Assembly: GCA_018402735.1 (NCBI GenBank)
Contig: JAGYIF010000003.1
Location: 1-64,000, forward strand
Direction: 5' to 3'
Source: Pelagibacteraceae bacterium
Lineage (GTDB): Bacteria; Pseudomonadota; Alphaproteobacteria; Pelagibacterales; Pelagibacteraceae
DNA: 64,000 nucleotides
This document shows, piece after piece, positions 52,324 through 62,583 of this stretch (its first letter is position 1; each line of letters begins with the position of its first letter). Below the pieces are notes generated by a model. That model saw nothing but the letters and a program-made list of their open reading frames with translations, searched no databases and was not told the DNA's origin. Made by a program: the position numbers and the translations under genes.

Positions 52324-52707
52324 TTATTTTTTCATTACTGTTAATTTTTTACCTGCAATTGCAATAGCTTTTCCTTTTCTAGTTCTTGCATTGGAATGAG
52401 TTCTCTGTCCTCTTACTGGTAATTTTTTTCTATGTCTTGTTCCTCTGTATGTACCCAAATCTCTAAGTCTCTTTATATTTAATGAAATATCTCTTCTCAA
52501 ATCACCTTCGACTTTATAATTCTTATCTATTAATTCCCTGACTTTAAGAACTTCATCTTCTGTTAGGTTATTAACTCGTTTAGACTTGTCTATTTTTAAT
52601 TCTTCGCAAATTTTTTCAGCATAATGATCACCAATTCCATAAATATACTGCAGAGCAATATGCACCTGTTTGTTTAATGGAAGATTGATTCCTGATATAC
52701 GAGCCAT
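52324..52707 (-). CDS. rpsM: 30S ribosomal protein S13
   Basis: [51 protein letters not shown]. Confidence 0.98.
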   Translation of the reverse strand: MARISGINLPLNKQVHIALQYIYGIGDHYAEKICEELKIDKSKRVNNLTEDEVLKVRELIDKNYKVEGDLRRDISLNIKRLRDLGTYRGTRHRKKLPVRGQRTHSNARTRKGKAIAIAGKKLTVMKK

Positions 52708-52745
52708 AGTAAGTGATTGTAATTATTAATTTTAAAAACTGTCGG

Positions 52746-52773
52746 AGTATATGAATCCTTCTTTTAAAGTCAA
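52746..52773 (-). promoter_or_regulatory. Candidate sigma70-type promoter upstream of rpsM
   Basis: Minus strand: TTGACT (52773-52768) - 16 nt - TATACT (52751-52746). Confidence 0.6.
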
Positions 52774-53423
52774 CGTTTTAAGTCCTTGATTATGCTAGAT
52801 ATTTGTTTTGATACGCTCTCAATATCCTCCATAGCATCAACATCTTTAACTATATTTTTCGACGAATAATAGCCAAGAATAGGTAAAGTTGACTCATCGT
52901 ATGTTTTTAGTCTCTTTGAAACAGTTTCCACATTATCATCAGACCTTTTGTTCAATACTCTGTCTGCACATTTAGAATTTTCACATGATACAGGTGGATC
53001 AAAAAATTCGTTAAAAGTTTTTTTACATACCGAACAAGATACTCTTCCCGATATTCTTTTAGTAAGAACTGAATAATCAACTTTTAGATTCAATACTAAT
53101 GAAATAGATTGAGAATACTTTGATAAAAGACTATCTAAGGTTTTTGCTTGCTCGATATTTCTAGGAAAGCCATCAAAAATAATTCTATTAGCAATACTTA
53201 CATCACTAAGTTTTTTTTCAATTAAATTATTAATAATAGTATCAGAGACCAATTTTCCAGCATTCATTAAGCTTTCAATTTCTGAAGCTAGTGCTGATTT
53301 ACTCTTAAGTTCATCTCTTAATAAATCACCAGTTGATAACTGAAATAGATTAAAATTATGGATTAGATAGGATGATTGTGTGCCCTTTCCTGCTCCTGGA
53401 GGTCCAAAAATTACAATATTCAT
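52770..53423 (-). CDS. adk: Adenylate kinase
   Basis: NIVIFGPPGAGKGTQSSYL, STGDLLRDE, FDGFPRNIEQAK, Cys-containing LID. Confidence 0.97.
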   Translation of the reverse strand: MNIVIFGPPGAGKGTQSSYLIHNFNLFQLSTGDLLRDELKSKSALASEIESLMNAGKLVSDTIINNLIEKKLSDVSIANRIIFDGFPRNIEQAKTLDSLLSKYSQSISLVLNLKVDYSVLTKRISGRVSCSVCKKTFNEFFDPPVSCENSKCADRVLNKRSDDNVETVSKRLKTYDESTLPILGYYSSKNIVKDVDAMEDIESVSKQISSIIKDLKR

Positions 53424-54730
53424 TATTTAGAAAATTTAGTTTTTTTTATTAAGGAAGCGTACTGTGCACTCATCATTCTAGTTTGTACTTGCGTAATTGT
53501 ATCCATTGCTACTACTACAACAATTAGTAATGAGGTTCCTCCTAAATAAAATGGAATAGGATATTTAGATATTAAGAATTCTGGTAACAAACAAATTAAA
53601 ACTAAATAAGCAGATCCAATAACGGTTAACTTAGTTAGCAAGCCTTGTATAAATTCAGATGTTTTTTCTCCAGGTCTAATTCCAGGTACAAACCCTCCAT
53701 GCTTTTTTAAATTATCAGAAGTTTCTACAGGATTAAAAATAATGGATGTATAAAAAAAAGCAAAAAAAACAATGCCTGATGCGTAAAAAAGCATGTAGAG
53801 GGGCTTTCCTTGACCCAACATTGAGGTGACTGACAGTATCCAGGAATTTGCACTAGTAGAAAAGTTTGACAACGTAACTGGTAACAATAATAAAGCAGAT
53901 GCAAAAATTGCTGGGATAACTCCTGCGGTATTAACTTTTAATGGCAAGTAAGATGACTCACCTCCATACATCTTATTTCCCATCTGACGTTTTGGATATT
54001 GAATTAATATTCTGCGCTGTGCTCTTTCAACAAAAACTATGAAATATATCGCACCCAATAATAATAATAAGATGGACAAAATTGCTATGGTAGAAATGGC
54101 ACCCGTCCTGCCCAGTTCGAACGTCGAAGCCAAGGCTCCTGGAATTTCTGCAACAATTCCTGAAAATATAATTAGGGAAATACCATTGCCCACACCTCTT
54201 GCTGTAATTTGTTCTCCGAGCCACATAATTAATATGGTTCCTGTGAGCAAAGTAATGGTAGTAACAAATCTAAAATACCAACCCGCTTCCAAAACTAGCC
54301 CAGGAGAATTTTCTAAACTGACCGATACGCCATAACCCTGAATTAATGCCAATAACACAGTACCATACCTTGTGTACTGAGTAATTTTGCGTCTTCCATA
54401 TTCACCTTGGTTTTTTAAATTTTTAAAATATTCAGTTACTCCAGTTAACAACTGAATAATAATTGATGAAGAAATATAAGGCATAATACCTAAAGTTAAA
54501 ATTGCCATTCGCTGCACTGCTCCTCCAGCAAACAGGTTAAACATACCTAAAAGACTTCGCTCATTACCAGTAATTAAATTTTTAAGAGAATCAGGATCAA
54601 TGCCTGGCAATGGCACATAGGTACAAAATCGGTAAATAATTAATATAAATAAGGTATATACAATTCTTTTTGTTAGATCGCTTGATTGAGAGCCTGATCC
54701 ACTAGTAGAAATATCTGAAAAATTAGACAT
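53423..54730 (-). CDS. secY: Preprotein translocase subunit SecY
   Basis: Polytopic; FRFVTTITLLTGTILIMWLGEQITARGVGNGISLIIF. Confidence 0.98.
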   Translation of the reverse strand: MSNFSDISTSGSGSQSSDLTKRIVYTLFILIIYRFCTYVPLPGIDPDSLKNLITGNERSLLGMFNLFAGGAVQRMAILTLGIMPYISSSIIIQLLTGVTEYFKNLKNQGEYGRRKITQYTRYGTVLLALIQGYGVSVSLENSPGLVLEAGWYFRFVTTITLLTGTILIMWLGEQITARGVGNGISLIIFSGIVAEIPGALASTFELGRTGAISTIAILSILLLLLGAIYFIVFVERAQRRILIQYPKRQMGNKMYGGESSYLPLKVNTAGVIPAIFASALLLLPVTLSNFSTSANSWILSVTSMLGQGKPLYMLFYASGIVFFAFFYTSIIFNPVETSDNLKKHGGFVPGIRPGEKTSEFIQGLLTKLTVIGSAYLVLICLLPEFLISKYPIPFYLGGTSLLIVVVVAMDTITQVQTRMMSAQYASLIKKTKFSK

Positions 54731-54732
54731 TA

Positions 54733-55191
54733 CTATTTTACTATTTCTATTGATCCGCCTAAATTTTCTATCTTACTTTTAGCACTCTGACTAAATGAAT
54801 GTGCAAGTAAATTTACCTTATGCTTAATTTCTCCTGTACCTAGTATTTTTACTTTTACATATTTAGAATTTGTTTTGTCTTTCGGAAACAATAAGCTACT
54901 CAAGTCAACTTTTTCTGAAATATTGATTTTTTTCTTATCAATTAAATTTGAAATATCTCTCAAATTTATCACTAAATTATTAGCTCTATTTCTAATTGCG
55001 TTAAATCCACGTTTTGGTAATCTTCTGTATAAAGGCATTTGACCTCCTTCAAAACTCTTAACAGCCACCCCAGAACGAGCTTTTTGTCCTTTAACACCTC
55101 GACCAGCAGTTTTTCCTTTTCCAGAGCCTATACCTCTTCCAACTCTTTTTGATTTTTTAAAAATTTTAATACCTATACTATTTAATTTCAT
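54733..55191 (-). CDS. rplO: 50S ribosomal protein L15
   Basis: RVGRGIGSGKGKTAGRGVKGQKARSGVAVKSFEGGQMPLYRRLPKRGF. Confidence 0.98.
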   Translation of the reverse strand: MKLNSIGIKIFKKSKRVGRGIGSGKGKTAGRGVKGQKARSGVAVKSFEGGQMPLYRRLPKRGFNAIRNRANNLVINLRDISNLIDKKKINISEKVDLSSLLFPKDKTNSKYVKVKILGTGEIKHKVNLLAHSFSQSAKSKIENLGGSIEIVK

Positions 55192-55194
55192 AAA

Positions 55195-55692
55195 TTATCT
55201 CCTTGAAACAATATCTTTAATTTTTTTACCTCTAATTAAAGAAATATCTTTGGGTGTTTGTTGACTAGACAAAGCAGCAAAAGAAGCTCTAACAACGTTA
55301 TAAGGATTGGCAGATCCAATAGATTTTCCTACAACATCTTGAATACCTGACATTTCACAAATAGCTCGAACAGCACCGCCAGCTATAATACCTGTTCCAG
55401 CAGGTGCACTTCTTAAAATTACCTTTCCAGCACCACTTTTTCCTTTAACATCATGATGCAATGTTCTTCCATCTCGCAATGGTATTTTAATCAAAGATTT
55501 TTTTGCTGAGTCTGATGCTTTTTTAATTGCATCTGGTACTTGTTTTGCTTTTCCTTGTCCAAAACCTACTAGACCTTTTTGATTACCTGCTACTACTAAA
55601 GCAGCAAATCCAAATCTTCTTCCCCCTTTAACAACTTTGGTAATTCTATTAATGGCAACTAATTTTTCTTTAATTTCGGATACTTTGCTCAT
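55195..55692 (-). CDS. rpsE: 30S ribosomal protein S5
   Basis: [43 protein letters not shown]. Confidence 0.98.
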   Translation of the reverse strand: MSKVSEIKEKLVAINRITKVVKGGRRFGFAALVVAGNQKGLVGFGQGKAKQVPDAIKKASDSAKKSLIKIPLRDGRTLHHDVKGKSGAGKVILRSAPAGTGIIAGGAVRAICEMSGIQDVVGKSIGSANPYNVVRASFAALSSQQTPKDISLIRGKKIKDIVSRR

Positions 55693-55695
55693 AAT

Positions 55696-56037
55696 TTAAA
55701 ATTTTAATCCCCCGCTTCTTGCTGCTTCTGCAAGTGATTTAACTCTGCCATGGTACTTATAGCTTCCTCTATCAAAGTAAACTTCTTTAATTCCTTTTGC
55801 TATGCTTCTTTCCGCAATCAATTTTCCTACAATTTTAGATAATTCTGTTTTATTATTTTTTTCAATGCTTTTTTCTTTAGAAGATGCGCTTGCAATAGTA
55901 GTGCGTTTACTATCATCTATTAACTGAGCATAAATATTCTTAGCAGATCTAAATACAGTTAATCTAGGCTTGTCCGTGTTTACTCTTTTGAGCTTAGCTC
56001 TGTTTCTTTTTTGTCTGATAGCAGTTTTATTTCTCAT
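55696..56037 (-). CDS. rplR: 50S ribosomal protein L18
   Basis: [42 protein letters not shown]. Confidence 0.97.
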   Translation of the reverse strand: MRNKTAIRQKRNRAKLKRVNTDKPRLTVFRSAKNIYAQLIDDSKRTTIASASSKEKSIEKNNKTELSKIVGKLIAERSIAKGIKEVYFDRGSYKYHGRVKSLAEAARSGGLKF

Positions 56038-56573
56038 TATTTTTTCTTACCTTCTTTTTTAAGAATAAATTGTCCTTCGCTGGTAATACCTTTTTGCTTG
56101 TAAGGTTCAACAGGTTTTAAGAATTTAATATCTGCAGCAACTTTACCTATTAACTGCTTATCGTTTCCGTTAAGTGTAATTTTTGTTTGTTTATCAATTT
56201 TGACAGTAATTCCGTCTGGTATATCAAACAAAATATCATGACTAAAACCCAGTTGAAATTGAATTTGTTTATCTTTGAGATTGGCTCTAAAACCAACTCC
56301 ATTTAAATTCAAAATAATTTCATATCCTTTTGATATGCCAATAATTGCATTATTAATTAAGCTTCTTTGCAAACCCCAAAAAACTTTATTTTGATCTGAA
56401 GCATTTTTTAATACTACGGAAATTTTATTGTTTTCAAATTTAGTTTCTAAAGCCTCTGTATTTAAAGTTAATTCTTTTTTGCCTTTAGGACCTTCCATGG
56501 AAATTTTATTTCCATTGATAACCACTTTGACGTCAGATGGTACAAGAATATGTTTTTTTCCAATTTTTGACAT
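56037..56573 (-). CDS. rplF: 50S ribosomal protein L6
   Basis: [35 protein letters not shown]. Confidence 0.97.
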   Translation of the reverse strand: MSKIGKKHILVPSDVKVVINGNKISMEGPKGKKELTLNTEALETKFENNKISVVLKNASDQNKVFWGLQRSLINNAIIGISKGYEIILNLNGVGFRANLKDKQIQFQLGFSHDILFDIPDGITVKIDKQTKITLNGNDKQLIGKVAADIKFLKPVEPYKQKGITSEGQFILKKEGKKK

Positions 56574-56578
56574 AAAGA

Positions 56579-56974
56579 TTAAGAAATATTACAGATTATT
56601 TCTCCTCCAAGTTTTTTATCTCTAGCCTCGTTGTCGGAAAAAATTCCTTTGGATGTTGAGATGATAGAAATACCAAGTCCATTTAAAACTCTTGGCAGAC
56701 TTTCAAATCTTGAATAAATTCTTCTACCTGGTTTAGAAATTCTTCTAATCTCTCTAATGACTGGAGTACCGTGCACATATTTTAAATTTACTTTCAATTC
56801 TTCAAAAGTCGAATCTTTAACTACTTCATAACTTGCGATAAAGCCTTCTCTTTCCATCGCGTCTAGAACTTGTTTTTTAAAATTTGAAGCTGGAATTAGT
56901 ACAGTAGGGTGTTGCTTCATTTGAGCATTTCTTATTCTAGTAAGCATATCGCCAATTGGATCTGATATTGTCAT
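56579..56974 (-). CDS. rpsH: 30S ribosomal protein S8
   Basis: DPIGDMLTRIRNAQMKQH, GLGISIISTSKGIFSDNEAR. Confidence 0.97.
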   Translation of the reverse strand: MTISDPIGDMLTRIRNAQMKQHPTVLIPASNFKKQVLDAMEREGFIASYEVVKDSTFEELKVNLKYVHGTPVIREIRRISKPGRRIYSRFESLPRVLNGLGISIISTSKGIFSDNEARDKKLGGEIICNIS

Positions 56975-56989
56975 AATATTATTCCTTTC

Positions 56990-57295
56990 CTACCAACTTG
57001 ATTTTGTCATGCCTGGAATTTTTCCCATGGAAGCCAATTTCCTAAGTGCAATTCTAGACATTTTTAGTTTACGGTAATACCCATGTGGTCTACCTGTTAT
57101 TTCGCATCGATTTCTAATTCTATTTCTGGATGAATTTTTAGGAAGTTTTGCAAGTTTTAAACTAGCGGCGAATCTTTCATTTAAATTAATTTTTTTATCC
57201 ATAACAATAGCCTTGAGATTTTTTCTTTTATTAGCAAACTTTTTTGACATACGAACTCTCTTAAGATTTCTATGTATTGCCGATGTTTTAGCCAT
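56990..57295 (-). CDS. rpsN: 30S ribosomal protein S14
   Basis: [43 protein letters not shown]. Confidence 0.98.
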   Translation of the reverse strand: MAKTSAIHRNLKRVRMSKKFANKRKNLKAIVMDKKINLNERFAASLKLAKLPKNSSRNRIRNRCEITGRPHGYYRKLKMSRIALRKLASMGKIPGMTKSSW

Positions 57296-57849
57296 TAATT
57301 AGATCCTTTCTTATAAAATGGAAAATTAAAACTATCTAGTAAAGCTTTAGAAGCTTCTTTGTTTTTCGTTGAGGTTACAACAGTAATATCTAATCCTCTC
57401 ATTTTTTCTATCTTATCAAAGTTTACTTCAGGAAAAATAACATGCTCTTTAATACCAAAGCTATAATTAGCTTCTTGATCAAAACTATCAGGGTTAAGAC
57501 CTCTAAAATCTTTAATTCTTGGAAGTGCAGTATTGATCAATCTATCTAAGAAGTAATACATATTATTTTTTCTCAAGGTTACTTTCAAACCAAGTGGAAT
57601 ATCTTTTCTAGTTTTAAAATTTGCTACAGCTTTTTTAGATTTAGTCACGACTGGCAATTGACCAGTTAAGTTACCAAGGTCAGTTTGTATACTTTTTAAG
57701 ATTTTACTATCACTAGCATCTAAACCCAATCCCATATTTAAAACTATTTTTTCAAGTTTTGGAACCTGCATAGTATTTTTTATAGACAAAGTTTTTGTTA
57801 AACTTGGCAGAATTTCTTCTTGATATATTTTTTTTAATCTCGGTATCAT
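57295..57849 (-). CDS. rplE: 50S ribosomal protein L5
   Basis: [41 protein letters not shown]. Confidence 0.97.
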   Translation of the reverse strand: MIPRLKKIYQEEILPSLTKTLSIKNTMQVPKLEKIVLNMGLGLDASDSKILKSIQTDLGNLTGQLPVVTKSKKAVANFKTRKDIPLGLKVTLRKNNMYYFLDRLINTALPRIKDFRGLNPDSFDQEANYSFGIKEHVIFPEVNFDKIEKMRGLDITVVTSTKNKEASKALLDSFNFPFYKKGSN

Positions 57850-58253
57850 TATGTGGCTTTTTTATCTTTTTTTTTTGGTTTGGTTATTTTTTTTGTGTCT
57901 TTCTTTTCAGGATGCTTTTTTACTTTTTTATTTTCATTTTTAACTTTTATAGTTTTGGCTTTTATTTCTTTTGCTACTTTTTCTTTTTTTGATTCAGCAG
58001 GTTTGTTATCTCCTGCGACAAGCTGTAAATTAGATAAGTGTATTGATTTTTCTATATTAACAATTCCGCCTTTGTTTTCTTTAGTTGCCTTTTGATGTTT
58101 TTTTACAATATTTAAGCCCTTCACAATTGCTCTTTTATTTAAAATACCAGATTTAGAAGTTAATTGAATAATTTCAATAATTTCACCGGTCTTACCTCGT
58201 TCATCACCGGCAAGTACTTTGACTGTATTTCCTTTTTTTAATTGCGCTTTCAT
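57849..58253 (-). CDS. rplX: 50S ribosomal protein L24 with Lys-rich C-terminal extension
   Basis: LKKGNTVKVLAGDERGKTGEIIEI, ... then KKEKVAKEIKAKTIKVKNENKKVKKHPEKKDTKKITKPKKKDKKAT. Confidence 0.95.
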   Translation of the reverse strand: MKAQLKKGNTVKVLAGDERGKTGEIIEIIQLTSKSGILNKRAIVKGLNIVKKHQKATKENKGGIVNIEKSIHLSNLQLVAGDNKPAESKKEKVAKEIKAKTIKVKNENKKVKKHPEKKDTKKITKPKKKDKKAT

Positions 58254-58621
58254 TACAAAACCTCTGGAGCTAGAGAAATAATCTTCATGTGATTTTTTGC
58301 TCTTAGTTCTCTTGTTACTGGTCCAAAAATACGAGTACCTATTGGCTCATTATTAGCGGCAATTAATACTGCTGCGTTTGTGTCAAATTTTATTGAAGAT
58401 CCATCTATTCTGTAAATTTGTTTTCTGGTTCTAACCACTACAGCTTTATGCACATCTCCTTTTTTAACTTTTCCTTTTGGCATGGCATCTTTAATACTGA
58501 CCACGATAATATCTCCTATAGAAGCGTACCTTCTCTTAGAACCACCCAAAACCTTGATGCATTCAATACGCTTTGCACCTGTATTGTCAGCCACTTCCAT
58601 TTCTGTATGTACTTGTATCAT
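58253..58621 (-). CDS. rplN: 50S ribosomal protein L14
   Basis: [44 protein letters not shown]. Confidence 0.98.
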   Translation of the reverse strand: MIQVHTEMEVADNTGAKRIECIKVLGGSKRRYASIGDIIVVSIKDAMPKGKVKKGDVHKAVVVRTRKQIYRIDGSSIKFDTNAAVLIAANNEPIGTRIFGPVTRELRAKNHMKIISLAPEVL

Positions 58622-58854
58622 TATTTAGATCCTACAACTTTCCATCTTTTTAATTTTGATATGGGAGCAGATTCTATGATTTTGACACTATCGCCAACTG
58701 CATAAACACCTTCTTCATAATGTGCGTGGTATTTTTTTGTTTTTTTTATCACTTTTAAAAGAACAGGGTGTCTAAACTTTCTCTCAACATTTACCACTAA
58801 TGTTTTTAGATTTTTAGTACTAACTACTTTTCCTTGTAAAACTCTTTTTGTCAT
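58621..58854 (-). CDS. rpsQ: 30S ribosomal protein S17
   Basis: [44 protein letters not shown]. Confidence 0.97.
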   Translation of the reverse strand: MTKRVLQGKVVSTKNLKTLVVNVERKFRHPVLLKVIKKTKKYHAHYEEGVYAVGDSVKIIESAPISKLKRWKVVGSK

Positions 58855-59045
58855 TACGCTTTCTTTTTCTGATTAATAAATGTTAAAATCTTAGCAATAG
58901 TTCTACGTACTATAGTAATTCTAGCGCTATTAGTAATTTGAGAATTCATTTTTTGTATTCTTAAATTAAATTGTTCTTTTTTAAAGTTACCCAATTCTTT
59001 TTCTAACTGAGTGACAGACAAATTTTTGATATCTTTAGTTTTCAT
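58854..59045 (-). CDS. rpmC: 50S ribosomal protein L29
   Basis: LEKELGNFKKEQFNLRIQKMNSQITNSARITIVRRTIAKILT. Confidence 0.95.
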   Translation of the reverse strand: MKTKDIKNLSVTQLEKELGNFKKEQFNLRIQKMNSQITNSARITIVRRTIAKILTFINQKKKA

Positions 59046-59046
59046 A

Positions 59047-59463
59047 TTAAATATTTATATTTCTTTTAATTACTTTTGTTTTAATCGGTAATTTAGAGGC
59101 AGCTCTATCAAAAGCTTCTTTTGCAACCGTGTCTGAAACACCATCAATTTCAAACAAAATTCTACCTGGCTTTACTCTACAAATATAATACTCAACATTT
59201 CCCTTGCCTTTTCCCATCCTTACCTCAATTGGTTTTTTAGAAACGGGAATGTTTGGAAAAATTCTGAGCCATACACGACCAGCTCTTTTCATATGTCTAG
59301 TTAGAGCAATCCTTGCGGCCTCTATTTGTCTAGATGTAACTCTTTCTGGCTGCAAAGCTTGAAGTCCATGAGATCCAAAGTTAAGAGTTGCTCCACGCTC
59401 AGCATGACCGTTAATCCTGCCCTTGTGTGCTTTTCTAAATTTGGTTCTAGCTGGTTGCAACAT
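59047..59463 (-). CDS. rplP: 50S ribosomal protein L16
   Basis: [56 protein letters not shown]. Confidence 0.98.
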   Translation of the reverse strand: MLQPARTKFRKAHKGRINGHAERGATLNFGSHGLQALQPERVTSRQIEAARIALTRHMKRAGRVWLRIFPNIPVSKKPIEVRMGKGKGNVEYYICRVKPGRILFEIDGVSDTVAKEAFDRAASKLPIKTKVIKRNINI

Positions 59464-60140
59464 TATTTTTTCTCTTCCTCTTTTTCGCTATCAATTTTTT
59501 TCTGTAAATCTTTTTGGAATAATACACCTTTATAAATATAAACTTTAATTCCAATAATTCCGTACGTAGTCATAGCTTCACACTCTGCATAATCAACCTC
59601 AGCTCTTAATGTATGCAAAGGAACACTTCCTTCTCTCAACCATTCTGTTCTTGCGATTTCATTTCCAGCTAATCTGCCACTAATCATTACTTTAATTCCC
59701 TTGGCGCCAATCCTCATAGTTGATTGCATAGCTCTTTTCATTGCTTTTCTGTAAGCAATCCTTTTTTCAATTTGTTGAGCTATATTTTCAGCTACTAAAT
59801 AAGCATCTAATTCAGGTTTTCTAATTTCTTTAATGTTTACAGAAACCTCGTCTGTTGCAATTTTGGCAATATTGGTTTTAATTTTTTCAATATCAGAACC
59901 TTTTTTTCCGATCACAAACCCTGGTCTCGAAGTAAAGATTGTTACGTTACACTTTTTAGTCGGTCTTTCGATTAGAATTTTTGAAATACCTGAATTTTTA
60001 ATAGTATCATTGATGTACTTTCTAATTTTAAAATCTTGAATTAGATAAGTTCCATAATTTTCTTTTTTAGCAAACCAAACAGAATCCCAAGTTCTGTTAA
60101 TTTTTAATCTCATTCCAATTGGATTAATCTTTTGACCCAT
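59463..60140 (-). CDS. rpsC: 30S ribosomal protein S3
   Basis: [56 protein letters not shown]. Confidence 0.98.
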   Translation of the reverse strand: MGQKINPIGMRLKINRTWDSVWFAKKENYGTYLIQDFKIRKYINDTIKNSGISKILIERPTKKCNVTIFTSRPGFVIGKKGSDIEKIKTNIAKIATDEVSVNIKEIRKPELDAYLVAENIAQQIEKRIAYRKAMKRAMQSTMRIGAKGIKVMISGRLAGNEIARTEWLREGSVPLHTLRAEVDYAECEAMTTYGIIGIKVYIYKGVLFQKDLQKKIDSEKEEEKK

Positions 60141-60143
60141 TTC

Positions 60144-60527
60144 TTACGCTCCTTGCACCGCTGCTGTTTCTTTTTTTTCAGAAACAATAATTGTTAAATT
60201 ACTATAGTGTTTTTTAATACTAGCTGCTCTCCCTTTGGCTCTAGGTCTAAATCTTTTTAAAGTAATTCCTTTACCAACATATGCTTCTTTCACAAACAAC
60301 GAGTCTATGTCCAATTGATTATTATTTTCAGCATTTGCAACTGCTGACTTTATTGTCTTAATAATTTCTTTTGAAACTCTTTTGTTATTAAACTGCAAAT
60401 CTCTTAAAACTAAATCTACTTTTTTTCCTCGAATAGATTGTAAAATTTCATTAATCTTTCGAGTTCCCGATCGCAAATTGTTGTAAACTGCTTTTACAGT
60501 TGATAAATCTTTTTTAGTTTTTGCCAT
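60144..60527 (-). CDS. rplV: 50S ribosomal protein L22
   Basis: IIKTIKSAVANAENNNQLDIDSLFVKEAYVGKGITLKRFRPRAKGRA. Confidence 0.97.
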   Translation of the reverse strand: MAKTKKDLSTVKAVYNNLRSGTRKINEILQSIRGKKVDLVLRDLQFNNKRVSKEIIKTIKSAVANAENNNQLDIDSLFVKEAYVGKGITLKRFRPRAKGRAASIKKHYSNLTIIVSEKKETAAVQGA

Positions 60528-60529
60528 AA

Positions 60530-60826
60530 TTATTTCTTATCTTCTTTCTTCGGTTCAGCTTTTTTCTCTGCTGGTGTATGACCTAAGAATTGTCTAGTCG
60601 GTGCAAATTCTCCTAATTTATGTCCTATCATTTCTTCGGAAACAGTAATTGGTATAAATTTTTTTCCATTATGTATTTCAAATTTTTGTCCAATAAATTC
60701 AGGAATTATAGTTGAATTTCTAGACCATGTTTTAATTGGTCTTTTAGAATCTGAAACTTTTTGCTTCTCCACTTTTTTAATTAAACTCGGATGAACAAAG
60801 GGACCTTTCCAAATAGAACGAGCCAT
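60530..60826 (-). CDS. rpsS: 30S ribosomal protein S19
   Basis: [47 protein letters not shown]. Confidence 0.98.
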   Translation of the reverse strand: MARSIWKGPFVHPSLIKKVEKQKVSDSKRPIKTWSRNSTIIPEFIGQKFEIHNGKKFIPITVSEEMIGHKLGEFAPTRQFLGHTPAEKKAEPKKEDKK

Positions 60827-60829
60827 AAA

Positions 60830-61657
60830 TTACCTTTTTTTCTTTCTTGAAATAATAAATTGATCTGTTTTTTTATTATTTCTTGTTTTTAGACCCTTAG
60901 TTCCTTGGCCCCATGGTGTAACAGGATGTCTTCCTCCAGAAGTTTTTCCTTCACCTCCGCCGTGCGGGTGATCAACTGGGTTCATCACAACGCCGCGTGA
61001 TTGAGGTCTAATACCTAGCCATCTATTTCGTCCTGCTTTTCCAATTTTAACGTTTTTGTTATCGACATTAGACAATTGACCAATAGTAGCTCTACAATCT
61101 GATCTGACTTTTCTAACTTCGCCTGAAGCTAAACGAACAAGAGTGTAATCACCGTCAATACCCATTACTTGAGCTGCTGTTCCTGCTGACCTAACCATAA
61201 TTCCACCTTTGCCAGGGGTTAATTCAATATTGTGAACATTGGTACCACCTGGAATATCTTTAATTTTCATACAATTACCTGGCTTAATTTCTAATTGCGA
61301 ACCAGAGTAAATTTTATCTCCAATGTTAACTCCATCCGGAGCTAATAAATAAGATATTGTTTTATCTTCATACTCAACCAGCATTATGTTTGCGCTTCTA
61401 AATGGATCATGCTCAAATCTTTTAATCTCAGCTGCCATTTCAAATTTGTTTCTCTTAAAATCTATAATTCTGTAACGTTTTTTATGACCAGCACTTCTGT
61501 GTCTAGATGTAATTCTACCTTGGTTATTTCTACCAATGGAACGCTTGATTTGTTTTGTAAGAGTCTTTTCTGCTTTTCCTTTCCATAGGTGTGAACGATC
61601 AACCAGGATCGTTCCTCTCATAGATTTTGTGTACGGTTTATAACTTCTAAGTGCCAT
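60830..61657 (-). CDS. rplB: 50S ribosomal protein L2
   Basis: GRNNQGRITSRHRSAGHKKRYRIIDFKR, GVVMNPVDHPHGGGEGKTSGGRHPVTPWG. Confidence 0.99.
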   Translation of the reverse strand: MALRSYKPYTKSMRGTILVDRSHLWKGKAEKTLTKQIKRSIGRNNQGRITSRHRSAGHKKRYRIIDFKRNKFEMAAEIKRFEHDPFRSANIMLVEYEDKTISYLLAPDGVNIGDKIYSGSQLEIKPGNCMKIKDIPGGTNVHNIELTPGKGGIMVRSAGTAAQVMGIDGDYTLVRLASGEVRKVRSDCRATIGQLSNVDNKNVKIGKAGRNRWLGIRPQSRGVVMNPVDHPHGGGEGKTSGGRHPVTPWGQGTKGLKTRNNKKTDQFIISRKKKR

Positions 61658-61659
61658 AA

Positions 61660-61956
61660 TTAAATTCCTGCTGCGATATCAATACTTTGACCTTCTTTCA
61701 AAGTAATAATAGCTTTTTTGTATCCTGATTTTTTTGCAATTCTTCCTCTAACTAACTTGCTTCTTTCTTTAGAGTTAAGAGTATTAATTTTAATAACGTT
61801 AACTTTATAAAGTTTTTCTATACTTTTCTTGATCAATTTTTTTGATGCTGTTTTTGATACTTTAAATGTAACTTTATTTAAACTGCTCATATTAGTACTT
61901 TTCTCAGTAATAATGGGAGCTAAAATAATATCATACGCAAAGTTTTGATTTCTCAT
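61660..61956 (-). CDS. rplW: 50S ribosomal protein L23
   Basis: ILAPIITEKSTNMSSLNKVTFKVSKTASKKLIKKSIEKLYKVNV. Confidence 0.97.
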   Translation of the reverse strand: MRNQNFAYDIILAPIITEKSTNMSSLNKVTFKVSKTASKKLIKKSIEKLYKVNVIKINTLNSKERSKLVRGRIAKKSGYKKAIITLKEGQSIDIAAGI

Positions 61957-62582
61957 TTTGTTAGCCTGTCTTGTAAAGTTTTTAAAGCTTCTTTGGTAAA
62001 AAGAACTTTTTGAAATTTAATTAAATCATAAACATTTGTTCCTACAACTTTAAGTCTTTTTGTATTAGGAACATTTTTAATACTTTTTAAAAACTTCTCA
62101 GAAGCACCATCATGATGAATAATCAAAGCTGATTTTGTTTCTAGTTTAGTAAGAAAATTATCAAAAGATTTAGTTTTGAAGTTATCAAGTTTTGGCTCAT
62201 CAAATACATTAACCTGATTATTCATTACTTTTGAAGAAAGCGCACTAATTAATCCAAGGTTTCTAACTTTTTTATTAAGCTTAGTTAATCTAGTTTGACC
62301 TCTGTGTCTTGGACCGTGAGCAATACCACCGCCCACAAATATCGGAGCGGTAATGTTACCATGTCGAGCTCCTCCCGATCCTTTTTGTTGCACGATTTTT
62401 CTTCTGGATCCTTTAACTTCTCCTCTAGATTTTGTATGACCTTTTTTCTTTCTTTGGTTGTTTATTTGCCAATTAATAACCAATTGAATTAAATCTCTTC
62501 TGGGCTTGAAAGAGAAAACTTTATCTGAAACTTCGTGAGTTCCTATTTTTTTTCCTTCAATATTAATTTCTTCTAATTTCAT
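61953..62582 (-). CDS. rplD: 50S ribosomal protein L4
   Basis: TKSRGEVKGSRRKIVQQKGSGGARHGNITAPIFVGGGIAHGPRHR. Confidence 0.98.
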   Translation of the reverse strand: MKLEEINIEGKKIGTHEVSDKVFSFKPRRDLIQLVINWQINNQRKKKGHTKSRGEVKGSRRKIVQQKGSGGARHGNITAPIFVGGGIAHGPRHRGQTRLTKLNKKVRNLGLISALSSKVMNNQVNVFDEPKLDNFKTKSFDNFLTKLETKSALIIHHDGASEKFLKSIKNVPNTKRLKVVGTNVYDLIKFQKVLFTKEALKTLQDRLTK

Positions 62583-62583
62583 A

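Noticed and set aside
54027-54224. Alternative-frame minus ORF within secY
   Set aside because: Out-of-frame with the clear SecY CDS; no family resemblance.
57795-58095. Phe/Leu-rich plus-strand ORFs opposite rplX/rplE
   Set aside because: Hydrophobic composition is a by-product of the Lys-rich L24 tail on the other strand; not real membrane proteins.
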